In this document: positions 1-5,858 of the stretch, in pieces | Position numbering within the stretch: the first letter of the stretch is position 1 | How the letters are laid out: each line of letters begins with the position of its first letter | NCBI GenBank assembly: GCA_003449595.1 | Contig: DMHB01000035.1 | Location: 1 to 5,867, forward strand | Length of the DNA: 5,867 nucleotides | Source: Microscillaceae bacterium | GTDB taxonomy: Bacteria; Bacteroidota; Bacteroidia; Cytophagales; Microscillaceae | Direction of reading: 5' to 3' | Made by a program: the position numbers and the translations under genes | The notes under the pieces: generated by a model | Told to the model about the DNA's origin: nothing | Databases searched by the model: none | The model's input: only the letters and a program-made list of their open reading frames with translations

Positions 1-87
1 CGATCTTTGAATGGTTGAATACATACAAAAGGAAGTTGCTACTCAAAATGCACAAAATAATCGAAACAAACCAACGTAAGCATAAAA
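1..87. other. Left edge, unassigned AT-rich sequence
   Basis: No gene is recognisable here. One plus-strand frame is open from base 3 to a TAG at 120-122, but it has no start inside the window, is lysine-rich, and runs straight through the sucD terminator hairpin, so I do not call it. Another frame closes at a TGA at 16-18 and could be the last few codons of a gene lying to the left. This is most likely 3' flanking sequence. Confidence 0.3.
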
Positions 88-113
88 AAGCCCTGCTTTG
101 CTTAGCAGGGCTT
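84..113 (-). terminator. Intrinsic terminator of sucD
   Basis: Bases 88-97 (AAGCCCTGCT) pair perfectly with 104-113 (AGCAGGGCTT), a 10-bp stem with a 6-nt loop. Read on the minus strand, the stem runs into a T tract (the complement of the A run at 84-89). It starts about 20 bp after the sucD stop codon. A stem plus U tract in that position is a standard Rho-independent terminator, so sucD is probably not co-transcribed with anything to its left. Confidence 0.9.
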
Positions 114-133
114 CCAATATAGTGGAAAAAGGC

Positions 134-1009
134 TTAGCCTTTGATAATTTTCAACATCATTTCACCAATTTCGGCAGGTGAATCTACTACGTGTATGCCA
201 TGTTCGCGCATAATACGCATTTTGGCTTCTGCGGTATCGTCGGCTCCTCCGATAATGGCACCTGCGTGTCCCATTCTGCGTCCTTTGGGAGCAGTTTGCC
301 CTGCAATGAAACCTACTACTGGTTTTTTGTTGCCATTGGCTTTGATCCAACGGGCTGCTTCGGCTTCCATTCCCCCACCGATTTCGCCAATCATCACGAT
401 GCCTTCGGTTTCAGGGTCGTTCATCAAAAGTTCAACAGCTTCTTTGGTTGTCGTGCCAATGATGGGGTCTCCGCCGATACCAATGGCCGTGGTTTGCCCT
501 AAGCCTACTTTGGTCAATTGGTCAACTGCTTCGTAGGTCAATGTACCCGATTTTGAAACCAACCCAATAGGGCCTTTCTTGAAGATAAAGCCGGGCATAA
601 TGCCCACCTTGCACTCTTCGGGCGTAATGATGCCGGGACAGTTTGGCCCAATCAAACGAGTATCTTTATTTTTTAGATAGTTTTTCACCAATACCATATC
701 ACGGGTAGGAATGCCTTCTGTGATGGTGATGATTACTTTGATGCCTGCATCGGCTGCTTCCATAATGGCATCGGCGGCAAAAGCAGGTGGCACAAAAATA
801 ATCGAAACATCAGCACCTTCTTGTTGCACAGCCTGCAAAACCGTATTGAACACAGGGCGCTCTAAGTGCTTTTGGCCTCCTTTGCCGGGAGTAACCCCTC
901 CTACTACTTTGGTGCCATATTCTATCATTTGTCCGGCGTGAAAAGTGCCTTCCGAACCGGTGAATCCTTGCACGATAACTCGTGAGTTTTTATTGACTAA
1001 TACGCTCAT
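134..1009 (-). CDS. sucD: Succinyl-CoA synthetase (succinate-CoA ligase) alpha subunit
   Basis: SucD is the CoA-binding, phosphohistidine-carrying subunit of succinyl-CoA synthetase. With SucC it interconverts succinyl-CoA and succinate plus CoA with substrate-level nucleotide phosphorylation in the TCA cycle, in the cytoplasm. The 291-residue length is normal. The N-terminal Rossmann-type CoA domain shows GFTGSEGTFH (15-24) and the PPAFAADAI segment (74-82). GPNCPGI lies at 121-127, and the ligase domain has SKSGTLTYE (152-160) and GIGGDP (177-182). The active-site histidine is in RMGHAGAI (H248), and the conserved acid near it is E209 in IGEIGGG. Nothing is missing. The ATG follows an A-rich leader without a Shine-Dalgarno sequence, usual for Bacteroidota, about 26 nt from the predicted transcription start. 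sucC is not adjacent: a terminator follows on one side and the divergent prmC lies on the other. Nucleotide specificity (ADP or GDP) cannot be read from this subunit. Confidence 0.98.
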   Translation of the reverse strand: MSVLVNKNSRVIVQGFTGSEGTFHAGQMIEYGTKVVGGVTPGKGGQKHLERPVFNTVLQAVQQEGADVSIIFVPPAFAADAIMEAADAGIKVIITITEGIPTRDMVLVKNYLKNKDTRLIGPNCPGIITPEECKVGIMPGFIFKKGPIGLVSKSGTLTYEAVDQLTKVGLGQTTAIGIGGDPIIGTTTKEAVELLMNDPETEGIVMIGEIGGGMEAEAARWIKANGNKKPVVGFIAGQTAPKGRRMGHAGAIIGGADDTAEAKMRIMREHGIHVVDSPAEIGEMMLKIIKG

Positions 1010-1041
1010 ATACTCGTTTGTAGATTGTTTTTTTAGCTTTG

Positions 1042-1072
1042 CAAAAATAGGTCTTTTTCGGCCTTATGCAAA
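1042..1072 (-). promoter_or_regulatory. sucD promoter, Bacteroidota type
   Basis: On the minus strand, 1049-1042 reads TATTTTTG, matching the -7 consensus TAnnTTTG. Bases 1072-1069 read TTTG, matching the -33 element, with a 19-bp spacer. Both boxes fit the Bacteroidota primary sigma consensus. Transcription would start around 1035, giving a leader of about 26 nt. This is the best two-box promoter in the window. Confidence 0.75.
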
Positions 1073-1112
1073 TTTAATTCTCTTGTTAGCGTAACTATGT
1101 CAAAATTTGCAT
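1066..1112. repeat. 10-bp perfect inverted repeat over the sucD -33 box
   Basis: ATGCAAATTT at 1066-1075 is the exact reverse complement of AAATTTGCAT at 1103-1112, with 27 bp between the arms. The left arm contains the sucD -33 box (1069-1072). It could be a paired operator half-site or a cruciform. It is AT-rich, so chance is possible. The rest of the sucD-prmC spacer (1010-1253) shows only a weak 6-bp hairpin (TCTTGA 1186-1191 with TCAAGA 1200-1205) before prmC. Confidence 0.45.
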
Positions 1113-1253
1113 CTACCTTATCGACCAAAACAAGGTTCTAAACACCTCGCTCAAAAACAGTGTCGTTCAATTTTCTTTCCAATAATCTTGAAAAAATTAT
1201 CAAGACTTCTTCACAGCTTATAGCTTTTCTATCCTTTATCGCTTATCAAATGT

Positions 1254-2123
1254 ATGCAAACTCCCTCGCAAGAAATATGGCAAAATTGCAAGCAATCCCT
1301 TCAGAAAAATAACCAGTTTAGCCCCGAAGAAGCTTCTTTTCTGTCGTTTTGGATAATCGAACACCGCTTCGGATTGCCCCAAAAAGATGTTTTACTCAAT
1401 AAGCCGCTGCTAATCAATACGTTGGATGGCTATTGGCTGGAAGAAACCCTCCGCCGGTTGCGCCGACAAGAGCCTATTCAATACGTTTTAAACGAAGCCT
1501 ACTTTGCCGATCTCAAGTGCTATGTCGATCAGGCCGTACTTATTCCCCGCCCCGAAACCGAACAATTGGTGCAAATCATTACCTCCCAAAGTGATCCTCA
1601 AAAAGCCTACCACATAGCCGATTGCTGTACAGGTAGTGGTTGCATTGCGCTTGCTTTGGCCAACCAACTGCCCCAATCGACCTGCTATGCCATCGAGCTA
1701 TCAGACGAAGCCTTGGCCATTGCCCAAAAAAACCAACGAAACTTGCTTCCCGATGCGGCTTTTATGTGGATAAAGGCCGATTTATTGAAAGACACTATTG
1801 ACATCGAAGCGCAAAGTCTTGACATTGTGGTATCCAATCCGCCTTATGTGCGCCTGTCCGAACAGCTACAAATGCAGCGCAATGTATTGGATTATGAGCC
1901 TGCCTTGGCACTTTTTGTAGCAGATGAAAATCCTTTGGTTTTCTACCAAGCATTGGCCGACCGAAGCTGGCTTTGGCTGAAGCCCGAAGGTAAGATTTTT
2001 ATTGAAATCAATGAGGCTTTGCCCAATGAAACAGCTGCTGTTTTTCAAGAAAAAGGATTTCCGGAGGTTCAAATCCTACCTGATTTTAGAGGCAAACCGC
2101 GCTTCATGGTGGCTCAACGCTGA
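1254..2123 (+). CDS. prmC: Peptide chain release factor N5-glutamine methyltransferase
   Basis: PrmC (HemK) uses S-adenosylmethionine to methylate the glutamine of the GGQ loop in class I release factors RF1 and RF2, which tunes translation termination in the cytoplasm. The 289-residue length is normal. Residues 1-90 form the helical N-terminal substrate-binding region ending in PIQYVLNEAYF (74-84), where the usual glycine after YxL is N80. IPRPETEQLV follows at 97-106. The Rossmann methyltransferase core has SAM motif I as ADCCTGSGCIALALA (122-136; DCC replaces the more common DLG), an acidic residue after the next strand in AIELS (E148), and the catalytic NPPY at 195-198, the signature of amide-nitrogen methyltransferases. 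The ATG at 1254 gives the family's normal N-terminus; an out-of-frame ATG lies 4 nt upstream. There is no Shine-Dalgarno sequence. An imperfect -7 box (TAGCTTTT, 1221-1228) lacks a partner, so the promoter is uncertain. No release-factor gene is adjacent. The 3' end converges on the TPR lipoprotein gene with 8 bp between stops. Confidence 0.95.
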   Translation: MQTPSQEIWQNCKQSLQKNNQFSPEEASFLSFWIIEHRFGLPQKDVLLNKPLLINTLDGYWLEETLRRLRRQEPIQYVLNEAYFADLKCYVDQAVLIPRPETEQLVQIITSQSDPQKAYHIADCCTGSGCIALALANQLPQSTCYAIELSDEALAIAQKNQRNLLPDAAFMWIKADLLKDTIDIEAQSLDIVVSNPPYVRLSEQLQMQRNVLDYEPALALFVADENPLVFYQALADRSWLWLKPEGKIFIEINEALPNETAAVFQEKGFPEVQILPDFRGKPRFMVAQR

Positions 2124-2131
2124 CCACTGTT

Positions 2132-3295
2132 TTACTCTTTTTTTTCTTCGGTAGTGGTTTGCTGTTTTACAGGCGATTCTGTGGCTTGCTTTTCAGCAGC
2201 ATTTACCGGGGCTTGGTAAGTATAATTTTGCTGAACCGGTGGTGGATTTTTATCTACTTCTAAACGCTCAGCCAATTGCTTGGCTTTGTCCCAATCGGGT
2301 TTGAGCAAATGTGCCTCTTTGGCCACTTTGAAGGCTTCTTCCATTTTCGCTTGTTTCACCAACGCCAACGCCAATTGGTATTTGGCTTCTGCCGATTGGG
2401 GCTGGTGCGTGAGCAGCTCACGGCTATACCGTTCGGCGGCTTTGTAGTTTTCTCGCTGGTATGCCAATTCCGACAAGGTAAGCCACAAACCCACCCGATG
2501 CGGGTGTAGTCTGACTACTTTCTCGTAAAAAATCATTGCACTGTCCGGTTGTTGGAGTGCTTGCATACATACCGCCTTTCTCAGCAACAACGTTGCGTGC
2601 TGAGGTGCCCATTTTAGCCAAGGATTTAGATAAGCAAGCGCTAAAGTAGGATTGTTGGCGCGCAAGGCTGCCATACACAAGTAGTTGGTAATTGAGGCTG
2701 TAGGGTTTTTGTCATACGCTGTTTTCAACAAAGAAAGGGCTTTGGTACTATCGCCTTGCTGCAAAGCCAATAAACCTTGCGCCCAAGCCAAGTTGGCATC
2801 GCCCGAGGCAAGTAACTGCTGCAAAGTATCTACCCAACTGCCCAAACTTGGCTCTGCCAATTCGGCGGCCAATAGCGTCTTGCCGAGGTAATAATCTGCT
2901 TTGGCCACACACTGGCTTGCTTTGAGCGATTTCATCCAACGGCTGGCTTCTTGTGGCTTATCCATTTGCAGGTAAATAGCCGAAGCCAGTAAAACATATC
3001 GACAATTTACACTGTCGAACTTCAAGCTATTCCGAATGTAACCCAAGGCAGCCGTATCGTTGCCTTGCTGATAATAAATTTGCGCAATTTGGTAATGCAG
3101 CGCAGGATTATTGGGCGACTCTTGCAAAGCCTGATCGAGCATACGCAAAGAAGCTTGCCAGCTTGCTTGCTGTTCGGTGGGCATTTTTACAAATTTCATC
3201 CGCGTTGGCTCGTGATCATCGCACGACGAAAGCCAAGCTTGGCCTGCCAAACAAAGCACTGCCAAAACCCGCGACCCTATTTTATTTAGTTGCAT
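2132..3295 (-). CDS. TPR-repeat lipoprotein
   Basis: Predicted envelope lipoprotein of 387 residues; exact function unknown. Residues 1-25 form a lipoprotein signal peptide: N-terminal K and R, a hydrophobic core (VLAVLCLAG), and the lipobox LSSC with the modified cysteine at C25, followed by DD. A TPR lies at about 64-97. A regular run of TPRs covers 165-333 with units near 166-198, 199-231, 232-265, 266-299 and 300-333; the last three are exactly 34 residues and end in the usual proline. Residues 334-387 are a polar tail rich in Q, T, E and K, ending TTTEEKKE, probably disordered. TPRs mediate protein-protein contacts, so a scaffold or assembly role in the periplasm is likely. The gene follows the BatA-domain gene by 44 bp on the same strand, and a GAAGG lies 4 nt before the ATG; the two are probably co-transcribed. 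TPR proteins (BatB/C/E contexts) accompany BatA in many genomes, but this is not clearly one of those. Confidence 0.88.
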   Translation of the reverse strand: MQLNKIGSRVLAVLCLAGQAWLSSCDDHEPTRMKFVKMPTEQQASWQASLRMLDQALQESPNNPALHYQIAQIYYQQGNDTAALGYIRNSLKFDSVNCRYVLLASAIYLQMDKPQEASRWMKSLKASQCVAKADYYLGKTLLAAELAEPSLGSWVDTLQQLLASGDANLAWAQGLLALQQGDSTKALSLLKTAYDKNPTASITNYLCMAALRANNPTLALAYLNPWLKWAPQHATLLLRKAVCMQALQQPDSAMIFYEKVVRLHPHRVGLWLTLSELAYQRENYKAAERYSRELLTHQPQSAEAKYQLALALVKQAKMEEAFKVAKEAHLLKPDWDKAKQLAERLEVDKNPPPVQQNYTYQAPVNAAEKQATESPVKQQTTTEEKKE

Positions 3296-3339
3296 ACAAC
3301 CTTCATTCTATTTTTTTTAGTTCAAGCCCGATTGCTTTG

Positions 3340-5391
3340 TCAAGGCATCAAACGTATAAGCAATATTTCGATGAGTAAAAAGAGCAAAGCCCCCCATAAA
3401 AAGTATTTCCAAAGGCTAATCTGGAGGTTTTTTTCTTTAAAATTGGCGATAAAGTTAGCACTTTGTTTCAAGTCTAAGAACTGTACGTTTTTAAACTTGG
3501 CAAATATTGACTTTAGATCTTCGGTGGTATAACAAGCCAATTCAGATTCTTCTTTGTTGAAATTAAATGCCAAAATAGCCTCTGTGTCCTGATCGCCCAC
3601 CAATTTGTAGTAGCCGGCGGCAATGCTTTGTTCGGGCATTTCGAGCAGCAAATCTTGATCGACTACCCTTTGCGCCGGTACAAAACTGTATTGCTCGCCT
3701 ACCAATTTATAGACCTGGTTTTTACGCAAACCTTTCAGACGCAAACGGATGTTTTTTTCGTCGAACGTATAGGCCAATCGCTGCAAAGCACTACGGCTAT
3801 TCGAGGCCATTTGGTACATAGTGGGCACAAATAAGGCGTGTCGGGCAAAGTTTCCCAACGTGGTTTGTAAGGGCGCTGCAAACAAATAAGCCTTGCCACT
3901 TCCCAAGGCAAAGGCTGCTAAGTAGCTGCTTTTGTTTTTGTAAGTCAAGATATTTTCGCCTTGGTTGCTCCATTGCAATACGGGCTTCACAGAAGGCATT
4001 TCGATGTTGGTCGGAATTTTATCAAATACCCCTTTGTAAAATGGATTGAATAATCCGGTAGATTCCAAAGTATAATTGACGGTATTGTTGTCTTTGTTGT
4101 TCAAATCTTTATTCACCTGCACGTTAGCCGCCCCAATGTCTTTCAGAAACCCCATAAAACTTGCTCCGGGGGTAATGGGTGGAAAAATGGCCACCACCCC
4201 TCCTGCTTTTAAGAAAGCCAATAATTGTGTTTTCATCTCGCCTTCTATGCGATCTACCTCATTGAGTACTACCAAATTGGCTTGCGCGATGCGGTTGTAA
4301 TCCAAATTATTGGCATTGGCGTTTTCGACAACAAAACTATTTTCGTTGCTGAACGCTGCTCCTATAAAATTTGAGGTATTGGTTTGGCTAACTTGTAAAA
4401 TATTGACCGGCGCGGCGGCATCCAACGCAAAAAAATACTCATTGTCAAAAGCGATGGGGAAATCGTCGAACACAATCTTGCAAGATTTCCAGCCTTTGCT
4501 ATCCAACGTAAAGCTGAAATTGGCCGTAGCTTGGCTTTGGGCAGGTAAATTGATATTGGTAGTAGAAACCTGCCGATTGTCCACAAATAGTTTCAAAACC
4601 AAGCCTTCTTTCGCTTCAGCAGCCGTGTTTTTCAGGCGTACATTCAGCTGGTTGGTTTCTAATAACTTTACGAAAGGATTGGCCATCCAAACCGAATCTA
4701 CATATACATTGGCTTGTTGGTCGGCGAGCAAAGGTATTAAGTAATAACTGTTGAGGCTATCCAATTTGATTTGATTGAGGTTTCCGGCGGTGCTTTTCTG
4801 AAAATCGGAGAACCAAAAAATCTGATGCCCTAATTTGGTTGACTGATCAGCTGCCAATTTGCGCTGCCTGCGATCGACGGTGGCCAAATCGCGGGGTGTG
4901 TTTGAAAACTTGACTTCTGTCAGCCTGTCTTCCATCTGAGCACTACTCAACGGATATTGTTCCTTGTTTTCAAACTGGTTGGTTATCAACTGAAAAGATG
5001 CTGATTTTGGGAAAACACGCACCAATTCGCCTACCAACCGGGTGGCCAAATCTAACTGCTTTTCGTTGCCCACTTCGTTTTGCATACTGTACGAATTGTC
5101 CACATAAAGGCTGATAAGTCCATCGGGCTGGTTAATTTTCTGTTGGTTGGGACTGGGCAAATAAGGCTGTGCAAAGGCCAACACCAAAGCCGCCAAAAAA
5201 AGCAAACGAGCCGCCAAGATGAGCCATTCTTTCAGTCTGCGAAAGGTATTGGTTTCTACTTTAAGCGCTTTGAGCAAAGCTACTTGACTGAAATACACCC
5301 GTCTGATACGCCGAAAGTTGAAAAAATGGACAATGATCGGAATAAGCAACACAGACAAGGCCCATAAAAACTGCGGATAGATAAATTTCAT
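3340..5391 (-). CDS. BatA-domain (double-transmembrane, VWA-like) membrane protein
   Basis: Large Bacteroidota envelope protein of 683 residues. The N-terminus matches the BatA / double-transmembrane domain: a first membrane segment at about 8-24, a basic linker (NFRRIRRVYFSQVALLK, 25-41), and a second segment at about 57-74 followed by AQPYLP. A VWA-like domain follows: DNSYS at 98-102 matches the DxSxS metal-site motif and FSDFQKS at 194-200 a later VWA strand. Residues about 250-325 look like an Ig/CARDB-type beta domain. Residues 330-410, with NLVVLNEVD (372-380) and LKAGGVVAIFPP (394-405), resemble a glutamine-amidotransferase-like fold without obvious catalytic residues. A last membrane helix lies at about 661-679. 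The bulk is therefore probably periplasmic, anchored at both ends. Bat proteins are linked to aerotolerance and envelope stress in some Bacteroidota, but the MoxR, BatB and BatD partners are absent here, so function is open. It probably forms an operon with the TPR lipoprotein 44 bp downstream. Confidence 0.88.
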   Translation of the reverse strand: MKFIYPQFLWALSVLLIPIIVHFFNFRRIRRVYFSQVALLKALKVETNTFRRLKEWLILAARLLFLAALVLAFAQPYLPSPNQQKINQPDGLISLYVDNSYSMQNEVGNEKQLDLATRLVGELVRVFPKSASFQLITNQFENKEQYPLSSAQMEDRLTEVKFSNTPRDLATVDRRQRKLAADQSTKLGHQIFWFSDFQKSTAGNLNQIKLDSLNSYYLIPLLADQQANVYVDSVWMANPFVKLLETNQLNVRLKNTAAEAKEGLVLKLFVDNRQVSTTNINLPAQSQATANFSFTLDSKGWKSCKIVFDDFPIAFDNEYFFALDAAAPVNILQVSQTNTSNFIGAAFSNENSFVVENANANNLDYNRIAQANLVVLNEVDRIEGEMKTQLLAFLKAGGVVAIFPPITPGASFMGFLKDIGAANVQVNKDLNNKDNNTVNYTLESTGLFNPFYKGVFDKIPTNIEMPSVKPVLQWSNQGENILTYKNKSSYLAAFALGSGKAYLFAAPLQTTLGNFARHALFVPTMYQMASNSRSALQRLAYTFDEKNIRLRLKGLRKNQVYKLVGEQYSFVPAQRVVDQDLLLEMPEQSIAAGYYKLVGDQDTEAILAFNFNKEESELACYTTEDLKSIFAKFKNVQFLDLKQSANFIANFKEKNLQISLWKYFLWGALLFLLIEILLIRLMP

Positions 5392-5443
5392 CGAGTGGCT
5401 TCAGGATTTGGACTTTTAAAATGTAAAGTTTATGCTTTTTGAC

Positions 5444-5469
5444 CAAAAGTAGGTTTTTTTACAAAAATA
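5444..5469 (-). promoter_or_regulatory. Candidate promoter(s) of the BatA-domain gene
   Basis: Two minus-strand matches to TAnnTTTG lie upstream of the ATG: TACTTTTG (5451-5444) and TATTTTTG (5469-5462). Neither has a clear TTTG box about 19 bp further upstream. Either would give a leader of roughly 45-65 nt. They lie back to back with the plus-strand box at 5475-5482, so the BatA operon and the first RNA unit would be transcribed divergently from a shared region of about 40 bp. Confidence 0.45.
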
Positions 5470-5474
5470 AATTC

Positions 5475-5482
5475 TATTTTTG
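5475..5482 (+). promoter_or_regulatory. -7 box of RNA unit 1
   Basis: TATTTTTG matches TAnnTTTG and ends 19 nt before the TTAGC motif, the same spacing as in unit 2. It predicts a start near 5488, which is exactly where the 5' arm of the end-to-end helix begins. A -33 TTTG is not clear; only a T run lies at 5454-5460. Confidence 0.6.
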
Positions 5483-5487
5483 AATAG

Positions 5488-5619
5488 GGAAAAGACTTGA
5501 TTAGCACATTATTGCTGTGGTGGTTCGCCACAGTTTTTGCAGGCTAAGCCCTTCAACAGCCACCCATACGACACCCCCTATTTGAGATCGATTTGTAATC
5601 AAGTTCTTTTCCTTTTTTT
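5488..5619 (+). ncRNA. Structured RNA unit 1 (retron msr-like, no long hairpin)
   Basis: No open frame fits here. Bases 5488-5503 (GGAAAAGACTTGATTA) pair with 5596-5612 (TAATCAAGTTCTTTTCC), a 16-bp helix with one bulged T at 5604, so the predicted RNA is closed end to end. T7 at 5613-5619 follows the helix and could terminate it. Just inside the helix is TTAGC (5501-5505), then a hairpin CTGTGG (5515-5520) / CCACAG (5528-5533) with loop TGGTTCG. A GCTAA at 5543-5547 could alternatively pair with TTAGC. The remaining stretch to 5595 is C-rich with little structure. In retrons such as Ec86 the a1/a2 helix also runs through TTA and the next G is the branching guanosine; by analogy that would be G5504. 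There is no msd-like hairpin here, so this unit may be degenerate, a different class, or a partner RNA to unit 2. The RNA call is firmer than the retron call. Confidence 0.6.
5490..5535 (+). repeat. Array repeat, copy 1 (leader plus hairpin)
   Basis: Bases 5490-5506 match 5681-5697 at 15 of 17 positions (AAAAG, A or C, CTTG, A or G, TTAGCA). The 23 nt at 5513-5535 are identical to 5702-5724. The linker between the two blocks differs (6 nt here, 4 nt in copy 2). Conservation covers the leader and first hairpin only and does not continue downstream. Confidence 0.9.
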
Positions 5620-5651
5620 CACAAAAAAAGCCTCAAAACGTTGAGGCATTT
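5613..5651. terminator. Terminator-like hairpins between the two RNA units
   Basis: T7 (5613-5619) can pair with A7 (5623-5629) over a CAC loop. GCCTCAA (5630-5636) then pairs with TTGAGGC (5641-5647) over an AACG loop, followed by ATTTT. On the plus strand this can back up termination of unit 1. On the minus strand the GC-rich stem is followed by seven T, which makes it an even better terminator for transcription entering from the right. Confidence 0.7.
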
Positions 5652-5665
5652 TCATCATTGTTTTG

Positions 5666-5673
5666 TATCTTTG
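5666..5673 (+). promoter_or_regulatory. -7 box of RNA unit 2
   Basis: TATCTTTG matches TAnnTTTG and ends 19 nt before TTAGC at 5692, identical to unit 1. The nearest upstream TTG (5641-5643) is 22 bp away and sits in the terminator stem. Predicted start is near 5679. Confidence 0.6.
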
Positions 5674-5680
5674 ACTTAGT

Positions 5681-5724
5681 AAAAGCCTTGGTTAGCATCC
5701 GTGCTGTGGTGGTTCGCCACAGTT
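5681..5724 (+). repeat. Array repeat, copy 2 (leader plus hairpin)
   Basis: Second copy of the repeat at 5490-5535, offset 191 bp at the leader and 189 bp at the hairpin. The two leader differences (A/C and A/G) fall in the arm that forms the end-to-end helix in unit 1, where compensating changes would be expected in the missing 3' arm. Confidence 0.9.
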
Positions 5725-5780
5725 GTCTTGAAGCCCTCCATACTTCACCGGACGCTAATGTCATTCAGCGTGTTTTATCG

Positions 5781-5858
5781 GCATAGTAGTCCCCCGAAAA
5801 GCAGAAAACCGCTGATTACGCGTGGCGCGGTTTGTCGTTTTTCAAGGGACTACTATGC
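5781..5858 (+). repeat. Long interrupted hairpin (msd-like)
   Basis: GCATAGTAGTCCC (5781-5793) is the perfect reverse complement of GGGACTACTATGC (5846-5858). Inside, after a 2x2 internal loop, GAAAAGC (5796-5802) pairs with GTTTTTC (5837-5843) with one G-T. After a 3x3 internal loop, AAACCGC (5806-5812) pairs with GCGGTTT (5827-5833). The apical loop is 14 nt (5813-5826). In total about 27 pairs fold 78 nt into one rod. There is no T tract after it, so it is not a terminator, and 78 nt is too short for an insertion sequence. Confidence 0.85.

Noticed and set aside
141..536. Plus-strand open frames opposite sucD, and similar ones opposite the BatA-domain gene
   Set aside because: They lie antisense to well-conserved coding sequence, resemble no family, and have compositions expected from the complementary strand.
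1034..1041. TAGCTTTG as a plus-strand promoter for prmC
   Set aside because: It matches the -7 consensus, but the nearest TTTG is only 13 bp upstream and the leader would exceed 200 nt. Probably chance in AT-rich sequence next to the sucD promoter.
2123..2158. Bidirectional terminator between prmC and the TPR lipoprotein gene
   Set aside because: ACCACT (2123-2128) and AGTGGT (2153-2158) can pair, but the stem is 6 bp with a 24-nt loop. Not convincing as a terminator, although the T-rich stretch inside may contribute.
5490..5724. CRISPR array
   Set aside because: Only two repeat copies are visible, each with its own promoter box and folded RNA, at a 190-bp period. CRISPR repeats are short and regularly spaced with spacers of about 30-40 bp.
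5781..5858. Terminal inverted repeats of an insertion sequence or MITE
   Set aside because: The arms enclose only 52 nt that continue to pair internally, with no target-site duplication flanking them (bases outside differ) and no transposase. A single hairpin explains it better.
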